Origin: Brasenia schreberi
Lineage: Eukaryota; Streptophyta; Magnoliopsida; Nymphaeales; Cabombaceae
Assembly (NCBI GenBank): GCA_036023115.1
Contig: JAYKKT010000088.1
Location: forward strand, 3,859,001-3,923,000
DNA: 64,000 bases
Direction: 5' to 3'
Shown piece by piece: positions 11,901 through 23,900 of this stretch. The notes beneath the pieces are model-generated. The model searched no databases. It saw only the letters and a list, made by a program, of their open reading frames with translations, and was not told the origin of the DNA. The position numbers and the translations under genes are program-made. Each line of letters begins with the position of its first letter. Position 1 is the first letter of the stretch.

Positions 11901-14900
11901 AATAGAATGAATAATCTCAAATGTAATAGAAGATTTTTCTTTGCTCGAAGGGAAAGAAATACGATGATGTTTTGCCTTCTAGCAAGTTTCACGGTTCAAA
12001 TTTAAGTCATTACAAAGAACAAATTCAGGTAATAACATCCTTATTTTAGATAAAGGTAAATGTCCCAATTTCTGGTGCCATAAAGGTAGCTCCCCTGCAT
12101 TGCTGATTCTTTGACTTCCTCGCAGAAATAGAGGCCTCTCCTCACACTACCTCGACTAAAGATCCTCCCCATCCTTAGTTTTTGGAAGAAACATCCAGTA
12201 GAATAAAAAATTATACGACATTTTAGATCTTTTGTCATGGCAAAGATCGATAATAAATTGACTAAAATATTTGAAACATATAAGACATTTTTTAGTATGC
12301 CAAAAGGTGTAGTAATACTCCCTTTTCTAACTATAGGAGTGTGTGCGTCATCTACCAACCTAATATTAATTTGTTCTTGAGTAAACTCATAGTTATTAAA
12401 GAAATCTCATCTACTAACCATGTGATCTGTGGCACCAGAATCAATAACCCATATCCTAAAATGATTAATGAATACATTACCCTTGGCCATAAATGAAAAT
12501 ATGTATGCCATTATTGCTTGAGAATCAACATTAGAGGAAGTAGATGGAGTTTATGAATCAATCAAACGAGCATTGAGTAACTCAATCTCTTTCTTCATAT
12601 CTGTCAATGAGGTTGCACTGCTTTCTGTATTATATTTGTCACTTTGGTCTTCGCTGAAGTAGGCTTTATTAGGTCTATTCTGATAATAAGTAGGTCTGCC
12701 AACTAATTCCTAGTATGTCTCTTTTATATGTCATGATTTTCTATAGTGGGAACAAGTTAATTTATCCTTTTCTTTAGGAGTAAGTGAGGATCTACCTCTG
12801 CCACGTCCATATCCTCCTCTTTCACGAGAAAATGAAGAGTTAGAAGGGCTCTTACCCACAAATGCAGTGGCCTCGGAACTAATCTTGGTTTTCTTCTCTA
12901 AATGTTTTTTATCTTCTTCTCGAAGTAAAATTGAGTACATTGTGTTCAAGGAAGGAAGCTCTTCTCTGTCAAGAATATTATTTTTTACAACCTCATATAC
13001 TGAAGAGATGCCCTATAGAAGATCAAATACTTTTCATTCTTCAAACTCCTCATTGCACTCTCGTGTGCAACTTTGACATTTTGTCTTCGAATAAAGTTGT
13101 AATTCTTCTCATAACACTCTAAGTTATGCATAATACTCTTACTGATCTTCTTCCTTGTTTGCACTTTCTAATATTCTCAATAAGGTCATATTTTTTTCTT
13201 ATATTCTTCCTCTAAACATAAGCATCTTGAACTATCAACCAAATATCCTTAGTTGTTTCTAAAAACATGAATGTATGGCCAATTAAAGGTACCATTGATT
13301 ATATAAGTCATGCGCTAACAAGTGCATTTTTCCTACGCCATCGTGAATAAAGAGGATATGTAGTAGGCGGTCGGAGTATGTCACCAGTTAAGTAATCTCA
13401 TCGCCCCCTTGCTATGGTAGCTAGTTCGATGGATCTGGCCCATTGAAGATAGTTCTTGCCATCGAACTTCACATTTGTGATTTAAAACACCTTGCCATTA
13501 TTTCTAGATCTGTCCACTTACTTTTGATAGATTATTGTTTTTCGTACCTTCACCTTAGAAGGTAAATTCTGCTGAAAACCGATTATACAAATCAGTTCCA
13601 ACTATCCAAATTTGTGATGTGACAGGAATCTTTTTTATTCTTGAAGATTGCACATTTGTTCCAACTATGTGGCTGTTCCTTTAGAAATCGCTTCATAATC
13701 GAATTTAGAATCAATAAAAGTATCAATCAACGACCTTTCTCTTTTTGTTTTCAATGGCGGAACCTTCCCAATTGTTCCTCACATTCACCTGCAAATTGGT
13801 TTCTCTGGCCAGTGGTAGGACTAATCAATTACAAATCTTGGCCTTGGTGTTGTTACCAGAAAACTAAAGAAGTTGGCTCCACCAAGAAGATCTAAAGTCC
13901 TTCGAAAATGAATGCTGCAGCAAATTCTTGTAGGATGCGACAACTAAGGACTTCATGAAGAGACTGTCTTTCATGCCACAACAGCCAAGATCTCCACTGA
14001 AAAGCTCTGATACCATGTCGGTTTGTATCTTGAGAGGCATCAATACTGAATGAAATCAACCACTGTGCACAGAAAGTCTGAAATGGAGGTCGGCGCCCAC
14101 ATGGCTGCCACAACCTCTCTAATTCTTATTCATGGTTAAACCCTAATAACACACTTAAGGCTTTATATAAACACAAATCTAACTTAAATGACTGAAACAC
14201 CCCTAATAAGTTACTAATCCTACCCGATTCCCAATGGTTCAGATTATGATCCATTGAGATCCAAACTACTTAAAAATATAAACTCAAATACATAACACAA
14301 ACATAAACTAATCTTAATCTTTAACTTGATCTCCAATACTTCATGAGTTTGGGAATGCAAATAGACAACAAGCATTGACTTCATGGACAACGAAACTATC
14401 CTTATAAGCATGGTCAATATTATTAAATGAAAAAACTGACGAACAGGTAGATAAATTTCACATGCAATAGCACTTTCAACTCATTAAATTTGGAGTGGCT
14501 TCAATGAAGTGTTTGAACAAATTAGACTAATTACAATAAAAAACTTGGCAGATACAAGCATATTGGTCTAGTAAAATACATTACTGGAGGTAACTCTTTG
14601 AATTTTTCTCTGCACCAACTCTACTGCATACAAAAAAGTAAGGAATACTCCTAACAGAAGAGTCCCTTCAATAGAACATACCTTCAGTCCCAGAGACACA
14701 TCGAAGCCATCCACACCACTGTTTATGCATATAACTGGAAGAAATTTCCGTAGAATAAGATAAAGTTCCTGCAAGCATCGGACATGTTATAGAAACTGCA
14801 TAATATATCTGTTAGGTCATTCAGAAGAAATAGACTAACGCTTAACAACGATTACAAATAAGATGGATTTTTGCACACCAGTAATATGTCCCTTCCGCTC

Positions 14901-17900
14901 TCCCAACAAGCACAAGTACACTAACATTCATTTAAATGAGGTTGTGGAGGAGTTCCTTTTATATTATTCACATTACAACAGATAGTATGTGTTGAAATTT
15001 GGAGTCATGATGAGAAAGATTAAAACAGAAACATTACTCGTATTAAGGAAAAAAATATGAAAGATTGAAGGAAAGGGGCGGACCTCCCATGGAGGCCGCC
15101 CCCCCTCTTTCTCTTTCTTTCTTACACACAACCTTACCAAAATGATCAAAAATACCCCTAATACAGAAATTGATCAAAATGCCCCTAATGTTTCGGGCAA
15201 GTACAATAATACCTAAAAACATTAGAAATTATAAAACTAACACAAAGAACACTAGATAAGCATCTTTGGATGCAACATCAACTCAACCTTCCTGGCTGTA
15301 ACAATACAAACTCAGCCTTCCTTCCTCACTGTAATAACACAAACTCAGCCTTCATGATTGTAACAACAACTCAGCCATCATGGCTGTAACAACATCAAAG
15401 AAGTCATCCTAGCTATCACAACATCAAAGAAGCATCTTTGGCTGAAAATATCTTCAACTTAGCCTTCCTGGCTTATCATCACATGCAACATCTTTGTCTG
15501 CAACATCAACTCAGCCTTCCTGGCTGTAACAACACAAACTCAGCCTTCCTGGCTATAATAACATAAACTCAGCCTTCCTGGTTATAACAATAACAACTCA
15601 GCCATCATGGCTATCACAAAATCAAAGCAGTCATCCTGGCTGTCACAACATCAAAGCAATCATCCAGGTTGTTACAACATCAAAGCATCCTTCTTGGCAG
15701 TAACAACATAAGCAGCTACTTTGGCTGCAACACACATTTTAACAGTTCTCATGACTGCAAACTTCACAATAATTTTCCACTTCTCTTAAACATTTCCTCA
15801 AACACTTCATGTGCATGTTAATCATCTTTTCCTTGAGCATTTCATCAAACATCTACATATGCATCATTCATCTTCTCACACGCTTTTCAACACAAGCTTT
15901 ATTTCAGACAGAACTTTTCACCATCCATAAATGCAATTCATCTTTTAATAACAGCAGCTCCTATTCTTTAAATCCAGCCACTTTTCCATTAAAAAGCGTT
16001 TATATCAAAGCAGCCACCTTATTAATTCTGCGTTTATATCAACTCCCATTCTTTAAATGCAGCCACGTTTATATCAAATGCAGCCACCTTATTCAAAAAC
16101 AGCCATCTTTCAATAACTCCAGCTCCCAAGAAGTAATGAGTACGTTATTCATAGTCTTTCTCTAGGAACAACTACTTATCAAGCTCTGTGCTCAATGTAT
16201 GATCTAGATAGGCACAAGTCCCAAGCACTGTAATCTTCCCCCATTCGGGATCAAGGTTGCTGCAGCGCATCTTTATATTTATCATCTTGGACGTGGGCTC
16301 CATTTCAACTTTCTTTTTTTAGATAAGCTTCTTCTGGGCCAACGACATTTAAGTATGTCTCACAACGCTTGTATGCTACAAGTAGGGCATCTTGAACATC
16401 TTTTGACAAAGGATTGCCAATCTCGCCACTCAGTCCACTTCTATCATCGAGGTCCATTTTTAGAGTTACCAAGGTCCCACCAAAGTGTTCAACAGCCTCT
16501 ACGGCGTGAAATACATTTGCTAATACCTCCTCTACAATCTTTCGAAAGTTTTTCTACCTGCTCTTCTGTAAGACCTGCTTCTTTCTCATTTGCAGCAGCC
16601 TGATCAAAACATGTTCATACCTCTCCCTATCAACACTTCTTCCATCCGTTTCTTCCTTAACACGTGCAACAAAAACTTCAGTTTTGTAGTTAATGCACAC
16701 ATCTGCCCCAAGATTCTTGCAGAAACTCAGCTTCTCTTCAGTTCCACTCTAAATAAAGTTTGATATTGTTGATCCATCATACATAAACACAGGCATCTGG
16801 TTGCCGTTAAAAAATTTAATTCAAGGTGCCTCCCTACTGTCAAATCATTCACTAGTGGATAGGCATTCTGAGTAATGTACTGATCGTTTACTATTTAATC
16901 AATGTCTTGTATTCCAAGTCTGCTATGCTTACCTCTTGTACGATGCTAGTCACTGATGCGAGAAAAGAGGCATAGTATAGATGCCTATGACATAGTATAC
17001 TCCTCGAATTTGTAGTTAAAGCAAAGACTCCAGTGCATCTGCTAGAAGAATATTTCGTTCCACCTACTGAGCCGCCTGCTGAGCCACCTGCATAAGTCTG
17101 GCAAAAAAGAATAAAGACCATCGAAAAACTGCCACATGCAGGCAATTAAAGCAGCCCATGCAGCCGCCTTTCCAATAAGTGCAGTCTGCCATGCTTGTTA
17201 CAGCAAATTATTCTAATAAATGCCATTAAACACATGATTTAATGACTTTCTTGGGAATACACACTGCAGCTGCCATAACTCCCACGGTGGTCGCCATAAC
17301 TCCAGCCTCCATAATTAATGCAGTTCCATAATCCGAAAAAAATTACAAAATGCACTTTCCAATACAACAGTAGACAGAACATCATGAGCCATTGGAGCAA
17401 CTTCAGGATATCTATATTCATTTACCTTCCAATATGCCTTTTTTTTATAGCTTCAGGGGAACTTCCACAATAAACAGAATGAAATCTTGGCGACCAAATA
17501 AAGTAACAACTTTTGTATATCAGAATTCCTCAATGATGTAGCAGATATGTAAGATCATAAGGAGAAAGTGAGACGAGGAGCATGCATAATTGAAAGTCTA
17601 GGCTGTAGGGAAGCTCATTAATATCGAATTCACTTACAACAGAGGACAGCAATGAAGCATTATTTTGCCGAGCATCACATGCATCTCTCCAACAATATAA
17701 TCTGCCCTGGTTCAGCCATTCCAACTTGTAGGACATGTCGTTGATATAAAACCTCAATCTAGTGTTCATGAATTTTGAATACATTTGTAGACCTGTTATC
17801 TGTTTGTTGTTCTCTAATCAAAGGACGCAAATGATCTTAACGTGAGTTGCCCTTGCATTCACTTCGTCTTGGTACTCCCCTCCAGCTTTAACATACTTTT

Positions 17901-20900
17901 AACATACTTTTCTTGCAAAAATTTGATAGCTCCGTCTTAGATCTTCATCAAATTCTCTTGATTTCATTTCCTCTTTCAGCAGAACAGCATTGAGTCACTT
18001 TCGAATTCTGTATTGCAAAAGCTACACCATCACATCAGCCACACCATCACATCATTTTCTTAGATCTTCATCAAATGCTCTTGATTTCATTTCATCAACC
18101 AGCAGAAACATCAACATAAGACATCCTTGCAACGAAAAAACTTTTTCTCTCGCTTCAACCAGTATGTTCTTTGCCATCCTTTTTAATCGCTTTCCTACTT
18201 CAACTTCGGACGAATCTCCCGCCACTCCCATTGATCAAACGGCTATGATACCATGTTGAAATTTGTAGTCGTGATGAGAAAGATTAAAACAGAAACATTA
18301 CTCATATTAAGGAGAAAAATATGAAAGATTGAAGGAAAGGAGCGGACCTCCAATGGAGGCCGCCCCCCCCTCTTTCTCTTTCTTTCTTACACACAACCTT
18401 ACCATCTAAAACAACCTATCATCCCTTATATAAGGAGCTGTAAAACGGAAATTGACCAAATTGACCAAAATACCCCTAGTACAAAAAATTACAATGTTTC
18501 GAGCAAGTACAATAATATCTAAAAATATCAAAAATTATAAAACTAACACAAAGAATACTAGATAAGCATATTCTTCAACAGTATGTTTATGAGTACGCAA
18601 CTATATGAACCGAAAAACAGACAGTCTATATCCACCAAATAAAAGTCCTTGCTGCTTTGCTTTTATAGATTACGCATAGTTTCCTGGTTGCATTATCAGC
18701 AACATAAAACAAAACCATTCAATTACAGCTTTAAGTTTTAAAGAATAAAAGAAGACCATTGGGCCGCCTTAGAAATCAAACACAATAACAATTCACTCTG
18801 CTCACTTCATTTGACATTGATTGTTAGGCCTGTTTGCTTCCACCAAAATCTATGAACTGGAATGGAACCGAGCCCCCTATGACTCTAAGTCCGGGTCTGT
18901 CTCCTGCTCTAGGTCCAAGTCCAATTTATAAAGAAAAAGTAATAAAAAGTAACTTTTAAACTAATGGGCCAAAGCGGTGGGAGAACCAGTTCCAGCCCTT
19001 TTAAATTTGACTTCAAAGTCAAATTTCAACAACTGGCGGGCACTTTTACCCCTTCCACAATTGTGGCATTAACTTTCAATAGAATTTTTGCCTTTTTAAA
19101 ATTTCATTTTCCTTTCTGTCATGTTACCCTTGGCAAGGAGCCCTCCCGCTAGCCAACCTATCTCCTTTTTTATCTCCTTCTCATGGTCATTCACCAACTC
19201 ATAGGAGCTCTGTAGCTTCCACTCTCTAAGAATTCAACAACAACAACAACAACTAAGCCTTTTCCCATACTAGACGGGGTCGGCTACATGGATTCTTTGT
19301 TTCCACAGATCCCTCTCGTGTGCCATGTTAGCAGTTAACTCCCAATAAGCTAGATCATTCTTTATTGTTTCTTTCCAACACTTTTGTGGTCGTCCTCTAC
19401 CTCTTTTAATACTTTCTAAATTTAGTTTTTCTAACCTTCTTACAGGTTCTTCTTTTGATCTTCTTTCTATATGTCCAAACCATCTTAAACGATGTTCTCT
19501 CATTTTATCCTCTATTGGTGCCACTCCTAATTTGTTTCTAATAACCTCATTATGTATACGGTCTTTTCTTGTATGACTCATCCATCTCAACATCTTCATT
19601 TCTGTTTCCACTCTCTAAGAATTGTCGTATGAAAATTTCTATGAACTAAAACATTTAAAAAGCATATATAATATTGAAATGATGGTTGCTATGATAGTTG
19701 CCAGTCCAACTTTAATTACACAAAGAACTTATTTGAATTTTTACTTTTTAAAAACTTAAACACCTGAACATATGGGAAAACCATAACCGAACCAGAATTG
19801 TCATTAATAAAAATTCTGGTTTGGTTACGATTACAAGAGACTCCAAGGCCGGTTCATTTCTGAACCTACCCACCTACTCATTGCCATTGATAAAAGATTC
19901 TTCAAAAAATAAATTACTGAACAGGAAAGTTGATTCAGTAAAACTGAGATAGAAAGGCATCTAAAAGACGGACGACACAAAAATTTGCAGACATGTTTCC
20001 TGTTTATATAGTGGGGCAGGCAGTGCATTTCTCTTATATTCTATACACAAATTGGCAAAAGTTGCACCTATATAGAGAAAGGTAGTTGAATATCCATGCA
20101 TGGGAAGAGAGATATTATAAAAAAAAAAATCCCATAAAAATGATTAACATATCATTTTCCAATTAGGACTGTATGATTATCCAAATTTAAGTCGGGCTAC
20201 TAATGGAGTGAGCTTGTCCACATATTCAAGCTTATCAAGTCAAACCTGAACAGGCACCTCATGCTCAAATAAAGCTTGTTTCAGCTCCTTAAACATATTA
20301 ACAAAAGCTTGAGCTAATGCCCAATTAGGCTAGGACTTTTTGTATCTCATCCCACCCAAAATCCAGGGATTCATTATTATCTTCCAGCTTCGGCTGGTTC
20401 AATTTGTTGTGGACAACATTTATTTATGGATGCAACTTAACCTTATCAAAGCCAGGTTAGACTTGACTCAAGCTCAACAAGTTCATTTAAAAAGGGGTTA
20501 GCTCAATCACGGTCTGGGAGAAGCTTGAAGGCAAGATTCACTCTATTTATAGAACTTTCCCCTATTATTGAATCAGATTTCAACTTTTTGACTTTTCATT
20601 GGATGATAGAATATGTATCCAAATTTTGTTTATTTAGAACTTCTATAAAAGTTAAAGAGAAGACACAGAAGTTCAAGACTCTTACCTCAAAATCAAGAAG
20701 CGGAGGACCGCTTTCTGATAGCAGAGTGGCCTGCAGCAGATTATGGAGACTACATGTAGCTAGGAAAGCAACCTCTTGATTCTTTTTGTACCTTGGAAGA
20801 AATAAAAATTAGAATATCATTAAACAATTTTCATAATTATGATATAGAAAAAATATTTGAAGTTGCAACATGAAGAAAATTTGAGAAATCAATAGTTTTG

Positions 20901-23900
20901 AAGAAGAAGTTCATAACACTTTCTTACAACTCCAATATTGTCGAAATGAGTCTGGGCAGACCTGCCTTTATTTGGCTCCTGCTAACAAGACCAACCACCT
21001 GTCCCAATGCCTCTACAGATGATAACCGAACCTATAACAAGTCATATAAACTTGTTTCAACAAGACTGATGCAAGAGCTCTTGATGCAATAACTAATGTG
21101 ACTAAGTAATGGTGTAAAGAGTGACACTGTGATGAAGAACCTATTATATCATCCACAAATGTTTGTTTACTAGAAACATTCCACCAATTAGAAGAATGTC
21201 AGATGAACTGTGACATCCACTATCACAGTAGAACATTTTAAGATGTACGCACTACCTGCAAAAGTAGAGTATCCCACAGCAAGCACATAGGATAATGCAG
21301 GCTTTGTTTAGTTGAATACAAAAGACCCTTCAACATGAAGCCAGGTTATCCCAAAATCACCAATTACTGCAAAATCTTCTAATGCATATGACAAACCGAA
21401 CCGCATGCAAACAGTAACATACTGGTATCTAGTGGTAGTTCTTCCAGAAACTTGAAACTTCCTCTAGTTCATATTCCTTGACTATCTAGAACTTGGTTCA
21501 TTTTGAATAGTCATGCAACAACAAGTTCCTTCAATTGCAAGCAAAAGGAAAGCAGCTGGCTGTATGTGGTTGATGGCATATGCATTTGCACAGAACAGAA
21601 CGGTGGTCCATTAATGGGGAAGGAGACCATGTAACATGATGCCTTTTTCCAAGTTGGATGGGAAGATAGCCATATCCTATATGAATAATCAAGAAACTGT
21701 TTCTAGCAGCATGCAGAGCATTAGCTCATATCACAGGGCTCTCTGACTCCCACGACACAGGTGGTGAGATCGATTCCCAGGCATGCATGTGTGTGTCTGT
21801 GTGTGTTAGGCTTCAGCCTTCCATTGTAACCAAAGAAAGAAAAAGGCAACTGTTTCTAGCATTTTCTTTTCCTATTCACATGCTTGTAGATCCCAGATAA
21901 GTCAACAATTTTGGAAAAGGAAACAAAAACATTTAACTACAATTACCCAATAATTTGATGGTGTCACCAAGAACAAAGCAACAAAAACAAACTAGAGGCA
22001 TATGTTGAATATTTATTACAGCGAACAACTTTTTAATCATGTGAGAGAAACACTTCTCTTACTAGGGCTCAAGAATGCAAAAACAGACACAGTACCATGA
22101 ATATCCACGCAAGATGCACATGATCCATCAGAATGTACCTTTACATCATGAGAATTGACCCAAACCTTCAAAAGGAGCTCAAACACAGAATTTAGAAATG
22201 ATCTGCAACAAAATATGAGAATCAATTATGCTTGATCCTGAAAAGGTAAGAAGTAGGATTAAATGTTGTAAATGCCCAACTTACGAGATATCAGCATCAA
22301 GGAATTCTTCCAAGGGAGAATCATTGGGATACTGCCATATAGCTTGACACCAACATTTGAATGCTATAAATCAAGAAAAGTGATATTAAGTTATTAACAG
22401 TTAACACATTAGTCAATGAACAATATGGATTATAGCACTCTCATATTGTGTCTGGAAAACTGCACATGAAAAGAAGAGCTACTTCTGTAGGCATATAACA
22501 TGCATTATAAATGTAGAACTCTTAAAGGAATCTTTCATAATTAACCAAAAAATCAATTCTGAATGCAGTCGGACTTGACTAATACAGAAAGCTACAGCTC
22601 AGCACGTTACATACCATTTGCAAATACCGGCCTTTGTGGATCCTTCACATTGACAAGTATAGGCAACACTCGCAACAGGACACCTTTTAGTCATGGTATG
22701 AGTAGTAACGCTTCAAGTAGCAGTAATAAGGCCTAATGTGAATTTCAGAGCAGGACTATAACGCTCAAGCTGGAAGAAATCACTTAAGTATTCAAAACAA
22801 ATGTCAAACCTCCTGTAGAAGCAAAATCTGCAAGTGTTTGAATCATTGCTGACAATGACAAATTTGGACCAGATAGGTGAACAGAATTTTCTTCCATCAT
22901 CTAGGAGAAAAGGAAAGGACCAGGAAAGAGAACAACATATAAAAATTCAATATGATTTATTCATACCAATAAAAGTGCATGCTTATAATGACATATGAAA
23001 AGAAGCAACGGCATACACCATTTCATCAGCTTGTGAAGACCGCTCTTTCAGCAAGCTAAACAGACGAGTAAACTCCCTCCCACTCACCACAGATATGTAT
23101 ACATTCTATGTGTGTTGATACATTTGTATGTATATATGCAGTACATGCATATATACATGTAAAAAACGATAGTACATAGCTTGGTAGCACCATAATGAAA
23201 CTCAAGACTGTTAGAGAAGTAGCATACTATTGATAGCTATTAACATCAAGAACGTGACCTTTCTCCATATACTATGGGAGAGAGAAAACATTATTTCACG
23301 TCATTTTACAATAAGGGTTTCAGGACAGCTACAGAAGTAGCACAGCAAGCAGGAGCTAATTATGTAAACAAGGTAACATTTCTCCAATACTCCAAGAGAA
23401 AACATGACTTTAGGTGGGTTATGACATCAATAAAGGGTTTTGAACTTCTGACTGTTGAGAAGCCAGAGTCTGAAAGATTTGCTGACCGATTGGTCACGGC
23501 AGTCACAGGACTTCCACTCACAACCCCCATATGACTTACTAATCAAGACATTTTAAACATATACGTAGAAGACCTTGGCTACTCTTCAAAACATTCATTG
23601 AAGCTTCCAGCTCCCAATATGAACGACTGCGACACGCAAAAGGTGTGATGTTAGCATGTTAATCAACCATAGCAATTGCTACTCTACGATCAAGACTTTT
23701 CAAACATAAACTGAAAGGTTTGGCTACTCTTCAAAATGTTTGTAGAAGCTTCAAGCTCCAAATATGAATGATCAAAACACAAAAATTCGTTGCACGTTAG
23801 CACACTAATCAACCACGGTATTGCTACTTTATTACATGTCTGGGTTAAACCATCAAAAAGTCTAGGAACCATTGGTTCACTAACTGCCTAGTAAACTATT

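Larger units (their letters stand above)
9022..14338 (-). mobile_element. Copia LTR retrotransposon, structurally complete, in an intron
   Basis: Two direct LTRs (9022-9344 and 14016-14338, 323 bp each, TGTCGG...CCAACA/CCAATA) bound the element. The 5-bp target duplication CTTCA is at 9017-9021 and 14339-14343. The primer-binding site lies beside the right LTR: GCTCTGATACCA at 14004-14015 is the reverse complement of TGGTATCAGAGC, complementary to initiator Met-tRNA. A purine-rich tract (GAGGGGGCG on the minus strand) abuts the left LTR. The element therefore points left, in the same direction as the host SGR6-like gene, inside intron 12. I count roughly 18-20 mismatches between the LTRs by eye, so the insertion is not recent, but it is younger than the LINE relics nearby. 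Confidence 0.93.
14990..18580 (-). mobile_element. Non-autonomous LTR retrotransposon carrying host-like sequence
   Basis: The element is bounded by TGTTGAAATT...TTCTTCAACA and a 5-bp duplication GTATG at 14985-14989 and 18581-18585. The right LTR spans 18254-18580. The left LTR runs from 14990 to about 15263-15277, where its inner end has diverged into a minisatellite. GGCTATGATACCA at 18241-18253 is the reverse complement of a Met-tRNA primer-binding site with one mismatch, so the element points left. In its roughly 3 kb interior I find no gag, protease, integrase or reverse transcriptase motif. It holds instead a minisatellite and decayed host-like coding fragments. It sits in intron 11 of the SGR6-like gene, in the same orientation as that gene. 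Confidence 0.88.

Noticed and set aside
15262..15745. CRISPR-like array
   Set aside because: The units are degenerate, spacing is irregular, linkers are not unique spacers, and the setting is a plant LTR element.
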